From the NCBI RefSeq assembly GCF_020278625.1, contig NZ_JADAKK010000034.1, forward strand, positions 5,657 to 12,380: a stretch of 6,724 bases of DNA, read 5' to 3'. The position numbers were made by a program, and so were the translations under genes. The notes below the pieces were generated by a model, which saw nothing but the letters and a program-made list of their open reading frames with translations, did no database searches and had not been told where the DNA came from. Below are positions 1 to 6,095 of this stretch, piece by piece (within the stretch, counting starts at the first letter, position 1; each line of letters starts with the position of its first letter). Source of the stretch: Wolbachia endosymbiont of Mansonella ozzardi (lineage in GTDB: Bacteria > Pseudomonadota > Alphaproteobacteria > Rickettsiales > Anaplasmataceae).

Positions 1-349
1 ACACATTTGCAAGAGTTTGAGCCTCAACTCCCTGGCTGCTATCTACCACTAAAAGCGAACCTTCGCATGCAGCCAAGCTTCGACTCACCTCATATGAAAA
101 ATCAACATGACCTGGGGTATCCATAAGGTTCAAGCAATATTGATTTCCATCATTTGCAGTGTAGTTAAGCCTTGCTGTCTGTGCTTTGATTGTAATTCCA
201 CGTTCACGTTCTATTTCCATTGAATCAAGCACTTGATTGGTCATTTCTCTTGCTTCAAGACCATTACATTCTTCTATCAAGCGGTCAGCAAGAGTTGACT
301 TTCCATGATCTATATGTGCTATTATTGCAAAATTTCTTATATTATCCAT
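1..349 (-). CDS. lepA: Translation factor LepA (EF-4), N-terminal part
   Basis: This is the N-terminal 116 residues of the ribosome-associated translational GTPase LepA; the rest lies beyond base 1 (the family is about 600 residues). The protein starts [20 protein letters not shown], nearly the same as E. coli LepA. The P-loop (G1) AHIDHGKS is at residues 11-18, the G2 switch [10 protein letters not shown] around 48-57, and G3 DTPGH at 77-81. [13 protein letters not shown] (85-97) and GVEAQTLAN (107-115) are LepA signatures that separate it from TypA/BipA and EF-G. The ATG at 349-347 is chosen because an in-frame TAA lies three codons upstream and the N-terminus aligns exactly with the family. 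No strong Shine-Dalgarno is visible. LepA binds GTP on the ribosome and is proposed to act in back-translocation or 30S biogenesis. It lies 62 bases downstream of malonyl-CoA decarboxylase on the same strand with no clear terminator between, so co-transcription is possible. Confidence 0.96.
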   Translation of the reverse strand, partial: MDNIRNFAIIAHIDHGKSTLADRLIEECNGLEAREMTNQVLDSMEIERERGITIKAQTARLNYTANDGNQYCLNLMDTPGHVDFSYEVSRSLAACEGSLLVVDSSQGVEAQTLANV

Positions 350-411
350 TGATGGTTATTCAACATATTAAGAGAACTATTTTACATTCGAAGTGCTGCA
401 AGGACAATTAC

Positions 412-1809
412 TTACTTCCCCTTTAATACAGATAGTACCTGCTTCGAGTGAGAAACCACTTTATTAACCATATAGCTCTCATGGTTATTATCTATTTTAG
501 ACAATTCATATAGGTAATTCACCATCATTCCAGCTGACTGACTAATGCCCTTTTCAGAGGTATCTGCCATCCAGTTCAGCTGTTTTATTGATGCACCATT
601 GCTTAAATGAAAATGTGCTACCGGATCGTAAGCACTGCCACTACTGTTTTTAATCTTCAGCAAGTAGTGTGCACAAAGCTTCAGCAAGCATTGTTTTTCC
701 CATTCACTGTTGGTTTTTAATTGCTCTATGCTTTCTAAAATTTCTGCGCTAGATTGCTTTATATTCAATTTGCTCAATAAAGTAATATCTTGGCTTAAAC
801 TTTCTTTCAGCCATTTTGTAAAGCTAGGTATTGGGGAAAGCGTTGCGTATGTTTTTATACTTTTAAATTCCTGCGATAGTTTTTCTACAACCCTTTTGAT
901 CAAAAAGTTACCCAAGCTGATTCCAGACAACCCTGCTTGAGTATTTGATATTGAATAGAATATGGCAGTGCTTGCATTGCTTGGATCACTTGAAGGTACC
1001 GACTCATCTAAAAGGTGTTGAATGCTATCTGCAATTTTGTTTACCAATGCAACTTCTACAAAAATTAGAGGTTCATTTGGTATTTTGTAATGAAAAAAGG
1101 CAAAACATAGACGATCAGAATCCAGCCTGTTTTTTAAGTCACCCCAAGAAGAAATTTTATGCACAGCTTCATATTTTATAAGTTTTTCTAACAACGATGC
1201 AGGTGAATCCCAGGTAATTTGACGAAGGTCGAGTAGATCAACGTCAACCCAGGAGAGAAGTATGCTTTTTAATTCACTTTCTAGTCGATTGAGCCCTTTA
1301 TATTGGTTCTTTAACTTAAGCATGTCAGAGCGCATATCGACAATAAACTTAAGGCCTTCCGGCAAAGAAATAAATTGCTTCAATATTTTAGAACGTGGTG
1401 ATTCAAGGACTTTTGTCAAGTCCTGTTCAAATTTATAGTCTAACTCGGGATTCTGATTTTCCCTGTATTCTTTTATTTTTTCACCTACTTCCGCTTTGTT
1501 CAGACTAAATTTTTCTGCCATGGTCTGCAGAAATTTTATTTTACCCTTCTCCGATAAACTTAAATACAGATTACCAAGAGATACGGTGTTCTTACGTGCT
1601 GAGACCTCCCCTCCCCTTGGGCTTAAGCACTCGTGCATCTTCAAGACTAAGCTATCGATATCGCGGCTACTGCTTAAATCGGGGTTGATATTGCCAATCC
1701 ACGATCTTACAGCATCTGCCACTTCGCCTAGCATTTTAAAAAAGCCTTTTACTGCTTTCTTATTCTCAACTTGCGCTATATCAGTTTTAACTAGTGACTC
1801 TTTCGTCAT
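412..1809 (-). CDS. Malonyl-CoA decarboxylase
   Basis: This intact 465-residue protein is a malonyl-CoA decarboxylase, which converts malonyl-CoA to acetyl-CoA and CO2. The N-terminal helical domain spans about residues 60-185 (ARKNTVSLGNLYLSL at 71-85, GLKFIVDMRSDML at 152-164). The GNAT-like catalytic domain follows: LDLRQITWDSPASLLEKL (193-210), EAVHKISSWGDLKNRL (214-229), AIFYSISNTQAGLSG (282-296). Both residues matching the human catalytic pair (Ser329 and His423) are present: Ser325 in TLSPIPSFTKWL and His401 in DPVAHFHLSNGA. It has no mitochondrial presequence and no C-terminal SKL peroxisomal signal, so it should be cytosolic. The ATG at 1809 has only a purine stretch (AAAAGAAA) as a possible weak ribosome site. 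In rhizobia the family works in malonate use. Here there is no malonyl-CoA synthetase or transporter next door, so its role, such as limiting malonyl-CoA for fatty-acid synthesis, is inference. Confidence 0.95.
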   Translation of the reverse strand: MTKESLVKTDIAQVENKKAVKGFFKMLGEVADAVRSWIGNINPDLSSSRDIDSLVLKMHECLSPRGGEVSARKNTVSLGNLYLSLSEKGKIKFLQTMAEKFSLNKAEVGEKIKEYRENQNPELDYKFEQDLTKVLESPRSKILKQFISLPEGLKFIVDMRSDMLKLKNQYKGLNRLESELKSILLSWVDVDLLDLRQITWDSPASLLEKLIKYEAVHKISSWGDLKNRLDSDRLCFAFFHYKIPNEPLIFVEVALVNKIADSIQHLLDESVPSSDPSNASTAIFYSISNTQAGLSGISLGNFLIKRVVEKLSQEFKSIKTYATLSPIPSFTKWLKESLSQDITLLSKLNIKQSSAEILESIEQLKTNSEWEKQCLLKLCAHYLLKIKNSSGSAYDPVAHFHLSNGASIKQLNWMADTSEKGISQSAGMMVNYLYELSKIDNNHESYMVNKVVSHSKQVLSVLKGK

Positions 1810-1831
1810 AGATTTCTTTTACCGTACATCT

Positions 1832-1859
1832 ATATTAACCAAAAAAAAAACTTAGTCTA
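1832..1859 (-). promoter_or_regulatory. Candidate promoter for malonyl-CoA decarboxylase with A10 spacer
   Basis: On the minus strand TAGACT (1859-1854, 4/6 to the -35 consensus) is followed after 16 bases by TAATAT (1837-1832, 4/6 to the -10). The spacer is mostly a 10-base homopolymer (1841-1850). The site lies 22 bases before the start codon, leaving a very short leader. The match is weak; the better -10 further upstream (1914-1909) may be the real one. Confidence 0.3.
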
Positions 1860-1897
1860 CACAGCAGGTACCGTTATCGAATTATTAGCAATTTCTA

Positions 1898-1914
1898 TGG
1901 TATAATTAATTATA
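1898..1914. promoter_or_regulatory. Extended -10 on plus strand inside a symmetric palindrome (possible divergent promoters)
   Basis: TGGTATAAT at 1898-1906 is a perfect extended -10 (TGnTATAAT) for the plus-strand gene starting at 1938. No good -35 is needed or seen. The perfect 14-base palindrome TATAATTAATTATA (1901-1914) means a consensus TATAAT is also present on the minus strand at 1914-1909, facing malonyl-CoA decarboxylase about 100 bases away. On that strand only a poor -35 (ATAACA, 19-base spacing) is seen. A shared divergent promoter is plausible but unproven. Confidence 0.5.
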
Positions 1915-1937
1915 GAGCATTAACAGAGAAAAATGTT

Positions 1938-2760
1938 ATGGCAGAGGCAAAGAAAAATCCAATAGCTACATTGAAAGCCCAAGCCAAAGAATTCGATTTC
2001 AGCAAACTAAGAGCTGCAGAAAAGATAACAAAGGAGCAAGCTCCTGCGAAACGATGCATAAAGATTTTTGAAGGATGGATTTTGTTATCAATGGAAAAAG
2101 TATAGAAGAAACTTCAATTCGCAAATTGATGGAAAAAGCTTGGAAGCAATATGCATGGAAAGAATTTAAGCAAAGTCTAACTGCTAAAGAAATTAATATA
2201 TATGGAAAAAGTCTTACAGTAGCGAAGAGCAAGTTTATTTATTAAAAGCAAAAGTACATGAAAATAATAATTATCGCCCATTTGCAAAAGAAGTTTTTAA
2301 GGGAATGTTTGAGTGTGTTGGAGCAGCAGTCCCAAGTGACTCTATTCTAGAAAAGCTAGTTACTAATTGTAATCAAGCAGGGTATGAAGCTGCTACATAT
2401 ACGGATCTACACTCACTCAGGCTCAGTATTCATTCATGCCGGGAAGCCCTGGGGAGTAATGAAGATTGATTGTACCGATCAAAATAATGTGAAAATCAGT
2501 CTGACTTAGAAATACCAATATATGTTCTTATAAAAAAGATAAATTATCACTTACTATTTCCAAGAAGCTAAAAAGCTATCAAGATAGTGACAAGAGTTTG
2601 TTTGATATTGTAAAAGAAAGAGTATTTTCAGAAATTCTGCGAAAAGTTCGAATTTAAATTCGAAGCAAAAATAAAACAAAGTTTAGGGAAGAAATTAAAA
2701 GTAGATAGCCATTTGGAAAGCGTGAAGTTAATCAGCATGTTCATAGCAATTGAGGATTGA
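1938..2760 (+). pseudogene. Unrecognised gene, broken by about six frameshifts
   Basis: I do not recognise this protein. It begins at ATG 1938 behind AGAGAAAA and an extended -10, with MAEAKKNPIATLKAQAKEFD. Protein-like reading then moves between frames: to the frame of MDFVINGKSIEETS near 2060-2075, to SSEEQVYLLKAKVHENN near 2218, to GSVFIHAGKPWGVMKIDC near 2420, to SDLEIPIYVLIKK near 2500, to KKDKLSLTISKKLKSY at the A6 run 2532-2537, and to FEFKFEAKIKQSLGKKL near 2650. It ends at TGA 2758-2760. The segments abut without gaps and have similar charged, lysine-rich composition, which argues for one ancestral protein of about 270 residues rather than chance ORFs. No membrane segment, signal peptide or known motif is visible. 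The number of lesions implies old inactivation. The function is unknown. Confidence 0.7.
2647..2664. repeat. Perfect 18-base palindrome
   Basis: TTCGAATTTAAATTCGAA is an exact palindrome made of two TTCGAA sites around TTTAAA. It sits where the last frame change of the broken gene at 1938-2760 occurs, and it contains the TAA that ends the preceding frame. It could be a small duplication that caused the shift or a chance symmetric coding stretch (FEFKFE). Flanking bases do not extend the symmetry. Confidence 0.6.
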
Positions 2761-2784
2761 CCCTTCTAACCTTCGCTTCTTAAC

Positions 2785-3457
2785 TTAAGATGCTCCGGTA
2801 TCATCTACTGCTTCTGAATACACCGTTGCTAGACATATACCGCTATGCACTTCTATAGATACCTTATCGCTTAGACTTCAATTAAAGTAAGAATTCTTTT
2901 CTGGAAAAGAAAGCTCATCAAGAGATAGTTCCCACTTTAGTCCTTTATATTTGAGCTCTCGGTATGCCAAGCAAAGATATTTTAGTATTTTTCGGCAAAG
3001 AAAAATAGGTAATACTTTTTTCCAAGGTGTAGTCTACCATAGAAGGTGCAGATGTATAAAAAATACTCCCCGTGCTTAGAAAAATGTTGATATTCTGTAG
3101 TATGTAGTCAATTGCTCCTCCGGTAATACCCGTTATTATCAACGTCAGTAACTTCATTATTTTTAAGCGGGCTATTGCCTTGGAAAAATCGCAGTAATCT
3201 TGGTCAGGCAGGCATATTGTATTCAAACTAGCGCGTAAACTCGGATTTACGCTATCCAAATCTCCCATTACAAGATCAGGTTGTACACCAATTTGATGAA
3301 AGCCTATTCTATTTGTTCTGCCATCTACACCAATAATAGGTACATCTCGTTGAAAAAATGATGAATCAGGTATTTCTCAATTTAACACCATAATAGAACG
3401 ATATTGCTTCTGTATACTGCATACATGATCATGAAATGCTTCGTGTAAATTTTGCAT
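2785..3457 (-). pseudogene. Thiamine pyrophosphokinase (thiamine diphosphokinase), degraded
   Basis: The reconstructed protein of about 220 residues is a thiamine pyrophosphokinase (thiamine + ATP to thiamine diphosphate + AMP). From ATG 3457 it reads: SIMVLN (21-26), then an in-frame TGA (3379-3377) where the family has Gly of LNGEIP, VDGRTNRIG (44-52), QPDLVMGDLDSV (59-70), DQDYCDFSKAI (85-95), and GITGGAIDYILQNI (110-123), corresponding to family GGRxDHxxxN. After KISLLGIPRAQI the frame ends at TAA 2947-2945. One base over, KGLKWELSLDELSFPEKNSY continues, is interrupted by TGA 2880-2878, and runs on as SLSDKVSIEVHSGICLA to TAA 2787-2785. So there are two in-frame TGA stops and one frameshift. 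DGGANR has become DGRTNR, and Arg and His of GGRxDH appear as Ala and Tyr, consistent with relaxed selection. Almost no non-coding insertion is present, so the decay looks fairly recent. Confidence 0.9.
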
Positions 3458-3496
3458 CGTATTTGATATTACACAACCCGACAATATTGCTAAGTA

Positions 3497-3685
3497 TCAC
3501 AAGCTTTGGATAGCCAAACCCAGGATAATGAACAAAGTTGCCAAACACAGGATATAGCTTTGACGTAAATTTGCCACTAAAACATGTTGATATTGAGTTT
3601 CAAGATCTTTGTAATGTGGAATGTAGGGGGTTAATAAACCTGTCCTCACTATGGTAGATAATCGTAATTGAGTTTTCGCGCTCAT
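3497..3685 (-). CDS. Small hypothetical ORF with C-terminal hydrophobic segment
   Basis: The 62-residue ORF starts MSAKTQLRLSTIVRTGLLTP and ends with a hydrophobic stretch, YILCLATLFIILGLAIQSL (44-62), which could be one membrane helix. I do not recognise it. Its ATG overlaps the stop of the upstream 54-codon ORF in the arrangement ATGA, and it ends 39 bases before the ATG of the thiamine pyrophosphokinase pseudogene on the same strand. No Shine-Dalgarno precedes it. It could be a remnant of a larger gene or of an interspersed repeat rather than a working gene. An in-frame TAA six codons upstream rules out an extended start. Confidence 0.3.
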   Translation of the reverse strand: MSAKTQLRLSTIVRTGLLTPYIPHYKDLETQYQHVLVANLRQSYILCLATLFIILGLAIQSL

Positions 3686-3846
3686 ACTTTTGTTAGGAGA
3701 TTAGCTTCCCACACCAAAAATAGGTATCTTTGATATCTATTACAGCTGCTAAGCTCATGGTCCGGGGTTTTAAGGCGCTTTATAAAAAGAATATAAAGGG
3801 CGTTAAAAGTATCAAGTACTATTCTAAGGCCGTCTGCATAGGTCAT
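3682..3846 (-). CDS. Small hypothetical ORF containing a palindromic element
   Basis: A 54-residue ORF runs from ATG 3846 to TGA 3684-3682: MTYADGLRIVLDTFNALYIL, then FIKRLKTPDHELSSC, ending LLTKV. The frame stays open upstream through ASDVLIKK to a TAA, so GTG or TTG starts are also possible. Residues 14-27 are encoded by the long imperfect palindrome at 3768-3808. It overlaps the next ORF by four bases (ATGA). I do not recognise it. It may be part of a repeated element or a gene fragment, and there is no clear ribosome site. Confidence 0.25.
   Translation of the reverse strand: MTYADGLRIVLDTFNALYILFIKRLKTPDHELSSCNRYQRYLFLVWEANLLTKV
3768..3808. repeat. 41-base imperfect palindrome (17-base arms, 7-base loop)
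   Basis: The left arm TTTTAAGGCGCTTTATA (3768-3784) and right arm TATAAAGGGCGTTAAAA (3792-3808) pair at 15 of 17 positions around the loop 3785-3791. Both mismatches are G opposite G. On neither strand is the stem followed by a T-tract, so it does not look like an ordinary rho-independent terminator. Rickettsiales are known for palindromic elements that insert into coding sequence; membership in such a family is inference here. Confidence 0.75.
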
Positions 3847-3893
3847 TTTTTTGATCAACACATCCGAGGCTTAAAAATTCAGACACAAAAGGA

Positions 3894-3922
3894 TTGAATA
3901 TCTGCAAAAAATAGTGTATAAT
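3894..3922 (+). promoter_or_regulatory. Sigma-70-type promoter upstream of the Rpn-family pseudogene
   Basis: TTGAAT (3894-3899, 5/6 to TTGACA) and TATAAT (3917-3922, 6/6) are separated by the optimal 17 bases. Transcription would begin near 3929, leaving a leader of about 20 bases before ATG 3950. AAGTGGA at 3937-3943 may serve as a weak ribosome site. The promoter looks intact although the gene behind it is not. Confidence 0.65.
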
Positions 3923-3949
3923 TATTAATACTTTTTAAGTGGATTTCTC

Positions 3950-4762
3950 ATGGTTTTGTCAAAGTTTCTAATCCAAAAAAAACAACTATGCCTTTAGGTG
4001 TATCTTTTCTAAGTCCTATTCAAGACCCAGGGATTGCTGCTAAATAAAGAGAATATTGTCGATATACTCCGTAGAGATTCCACAGGTGTGCAATTTATTT
4101 GCGAAATGCAGGTTGCTAGAACCACTGGCTTTGAAAAACGCGCCCAACACTATGCTGCTAAAGCTTATTCAAGCCAAGCTAACATAGGTGCACGATCTCA
4201 AGAGGATCTCAAAGGAGTTATCTTTATTGCCATCACTGATTTTGTTCTATTTCCTGATAAACCAGAGTGAGAATCTGATCACGCTGCTCTCGATAAGAAA
4301 ACCTTCGAACATGATCTAAAGGATTTTAGCTTTGCTTTTATGGAACTACCGGAATTTCCAAAAACAAAAGAGGATCAATTAGAAAGTGTAGTTGAAAAAT
4401 GGTGCTATTTTTTTATATGCAAGTGAAACTAGTGAATAGGATCTGAGAAAATAGTATGAAGTGATAAGATTACCGTCAGGGCTTATGATGAGTTGAACCA
4501 ATACAATTGAAGTGGAGAAGAGCGTTTTACGTATGATCAAGATAAGAAACGTGAAGATGATAATTTATCCTGTTTTAACCAAAAGCTTGATGAAGGTGTT
4601 GAAGTCGGTATTGAGAAAGGAAAAACCGAAGTGGCAAAAAACCTACTTAAAGCTGGTGCATCTATCAACTTGATAGCTAAACCCACTGGTCTTACTCAAG
4701 TTGAAATTAAACAACTTCAAGAAGCAACGTCTTACCACTCAAATAAGATTCACTGCCAGTAA
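3950..4762 (+). pseudogene. Rpn-family PD-(D/E)XK nuclease / putative transposase, degraded
   Basis: This is a remnant of an Rpn (recombination-promoting nuclease, PDDEXK) protein. ATG 3950 opens MVLSKF; a neighbouring frame gives SNPKKNNYAFR, matching the family N-terminus DPKNDVAFKR. The reading then jumps to VSFLSPIQDPGIAAK (about 3999-4044), so roughly 35 codons between are missing (estimated from the family). An extra T at 4045 shifts the frame to ENIVDILRRDSTGVQFICEM, which keeps the D...ExQ nuclease motif, followed by QVARTTGFEKRAQHYAAKAY. In-frame TGA codons fall at 4268, 4457 and 4508 and a TAG at 4437. An added T in the run 4408-4414 is offset by a lost A at 4448-4451. The C-terminus (GVEVGIEKGKTEVAKNLLKA, then LTQVEIKQLQEA) is the usual charged Rpn tail, ending at TAA 4760-4762. 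A functional product is very unlikely. Confidence 0.9.
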
Positions 4763-4951
4763 TTTCCAGTATAGCTTAACCTACAAGGGTTGGTATTAGC
4801 TGCTCTTAAACTGTAACTAACTTTAGCCTAAATGTTGAGAAATTTGCCAAGTAGAGAAAAAGGCAAAAAAACTAGTCACTTCTCTATTTTAAAATCCGGC
4901 ATTGGGTGATGTCTTAAACGACTTATAAGCGCGTTTCAGCTTTTAGAGGTA

Positions 4952-4967
4952 AAAACTTCGAAGTTTT
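4952..4967. repeat. Perfect 16-base palindrome
   Basis: AAAACTTCGAAGTTTT is an exact palindrome, able to form a 6-base-pair hairpin with a TCGA loop. One arm is AT-rich and it ends in four T on either strand. It could be a weak bidirectional terminator between the convergent genes, but the stem holds only two G-C pairs. Confidence 0.55.
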
Positions 4968-5016
4968 AAAGAGAGATGAAATACGCATAGTGCAAAAAAT
5001 TAAACAATAGTACACC

Positions 5017-5040
5017 AAATACAAGCCTCCTTGTCATTTT
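5017..5040 (+). terminator. Candidate hairpin terminator
   Basis: AAATACAAG (5017-5025), loop CCTC and CTTGT-C-ATTT (5030-5039) form a 9-base-pair stem with one bulged C, running into a short T-tract (5037-5040). It is placed as expected for ending plus-strand transcription before the convergent rluD. The low GC content and short T-tract make it weak. Confidence 0.3.
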
Positions 5041-5060
5041 AACCGTACAAGATTGGAAAG

Positions 5061-6074
5061 TTAAACAAATAGCCTCATTACCATGATGAGGATGACGGAA
5101 AAGGTTGTCAAGTAGTTTTTTTTGTTTCTATAATTTGTTATTTCTTCAAACTCATCAATTAAAGTTCTCATGTCTTGCGGTAAATCAGAGCAAAAGTCCA
5201 TATATTTCTTGCTCTTTGGGTGATATAACCCTAGCTTATAGGCATGTAATGCTTGTCTATTGAAGTTACAGATAAAATCAGAACTTTTAGCGTATTTTAC
5301 ACTTTTACTACTATCTTTTCCGTAGACTTGGTCACCAACAATAGAATGTCCCATGTGACTCATATGTACTCGAATTTGGTGTGTTCTGCCCGTTTTTAAA
5401 ACGCACTTGACTAAGCTTACTTGTCCTACAACTTTCTGCACCGAATAATGGGTAATTGCCAGTTTTCCTGTGGTGCTTGCTACACACATCATTTCTTTAT
5501 TGCTACGTTTTGGAGCAATATTAGTTTTTATCGTTCCCTGATTAGAAGATAATATTCCCCAAACTACTGCTAAATATTCCCGTTTTATCTTGCGATTTGA
5601 CAGTAATTCAGACAAAAAACTATGGGCTTCTTCATTTTTTGCAATTACCATCAGCCCGCTAGTATCTTTATCGAGTCTATGAACAATTCCTGGTCTTACG
5701 TGGGTATATGGAATTTTACCAAGGTGAGCAATAACTGCGTTCAAGAGCGTATCATTGTTTGTCCCGGCGCCTGGATGCACTGTTAATCCACTTTGTTTAT
5801 TGAGAACCATAATGTCCTCATCTTCATAAATAATATCAAGTTTTATGTCGTGACTAGGCTTAATTGATGTGGATTCGCTATTGGAAGTAAGAAGTACCAC
5901 ATACTCCTCACCTAGTTTTACCAAGTGATCGTTATTAGTTATAGGCATGCCGAGTAATTTCACTTGCTCATCTTGTATCAATCTCTGGACTTTACTGCGT
6001 GATATATTGCACTTTTCGGCGATATAAGTATCTAGCCTCAATTTTTCCTCACCACTTTTGATATTTAAGGTCAC
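5061..6074 (-). CDS. rluD: RluD-family 23S rRNA pseudouridine synthase
   Basis: This 337-residue protein is a RluA/RluC/RluD-type pseudouridine synthase, probably RluD, which modifies uridines in helix 69 of 23S rRNA. An S4 RNA-binding domain occupies about residues 10-60 (LRLDTYIAEKCNISRSKVQR). The catalytic domain has VLNKQSGLTVHPGAG (90-104), RPGIVHRLDKDTSGLMVIAK (127-146) with catalytic Asp135, KREYLAVVWG (164-173), LKTGRTHQIRVHMSHMGHSI (226-245) and GDQVYG (247-252). The start is GTG at 6074; an in-frame TAA lies eight codons upstream and no ATG intervenes. It begins 21 bases after the stop of the gene remnant upstream on the same strand, so it was probably in an operon with it. The last ~17 residues (YLTTFSVILIMVMRLFV) are hydrophobic, unlike the family's usual end, and follow an A8 run (plus-strand T 5116-5123); a one-base change there would give the ending NKKTT. 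RluC is the alternative identity. Confidence 0.93.
   Translation of the reverse strand: MTLNIKSGEEKLRLDTYIAEKCNISRSKVQRLIQDEQVKLLGMPITNNDHLVKLGEEYVVLLTSNSESTSIKPSHDIKLDIIYEDEDIMVLNKQSGLTVHPGAGTNNDTLLNAVIAHLGKIPYTHVRPGIVHRLDKDTSGLMVIAKNEEAHSFLSELLSNRKIKREYLAVVWGILSSNQGTIKTNIAPKRSNKEMMCVASTTGKLAITHYSVQKVVGQVSLVKCVLKTGRTHQIRVHMSHMGHSIVGDQVYGKDSSKSVKYAKSSDFICNFNRQALHAYKLGLYHPKSKKYMDFCSDLPQDMRTLIDEFEEITNYRNKKNYLTTFSVILIMVMRLFV
5073..5091 (-). terminator. Hairpin inside the 3' end of rluD, possible terminator
   Basis: CCTCAT (5073-5078) and ATGAGG (5086-5091) form a 6-base-pair stem with a 7-base loop. On the minus strand it is followed by CTATTTGTTTAAC, which is T-rich but interrupted. It lies within the unusual tail-coding segment of rluD, which fits the idea that this segment was originally a 3' untranslated region. 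The stem is short, so confidence is low. Confidence 0.3.
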
Positions 6075-6095
6075 TGTTGAATGATCTATAGTGGC

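Larger units (their letters stand above)
4763..5060. other. Intergenic region between convergent units; no gene seen
   Basis: No convincing gene lies between the end of the Rpn pseudogene (plus) and the end of rluD (minus). Minus-strand frames show only short stretches such as MTRRLVFGVLLFNF from ATG 5037 and MRISSLFKTSKFL, each soon stopped. An AAGGAGG sequence occurs on the minus strand at 5031-5025 without a convincing following ORF. Small hairpins are listed separately. The stretch has the feel of a dispersed intergenic repeat, but this cannot be shown from one copy. Confidence 0.5.

Noticed and set aside
220..426. Plus-strand ORF over the lepA start
   Set aside because: It is the reverse shadow of the lepA N-terminus, which is identified by exact GTPase motifs.
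1496..1855. 119-residue plus-strand ORF opposite malonyl-CoA decarboxylase
   Set aside because: It lies almost wholly antisense to the well-supported decarboxylase and has no family features or ribosome site.
1999..2232. 77-residue minus-strand ORF
   Set aside because: It is antisense to the frame-shifted plus-strand gene whose protein-like segments and promoter are more convincing.
2640..2670. tRNA T-arm suggested by GTTCGAA
   Set aside because: No matching acceptor stem, D-arm or anticodon arm surrounds it; it belongs to the palindrome within the broken gene.
1938..4762. Frameshifts as sequencing errors
   Set aside because: The 465- and 337-codon genes in the same window are intact despite A/T runs, while lesions cluster in the island and include substitutions and a deletion, so widespread error is unlikely, though single homopolymer sites remain uncertain.
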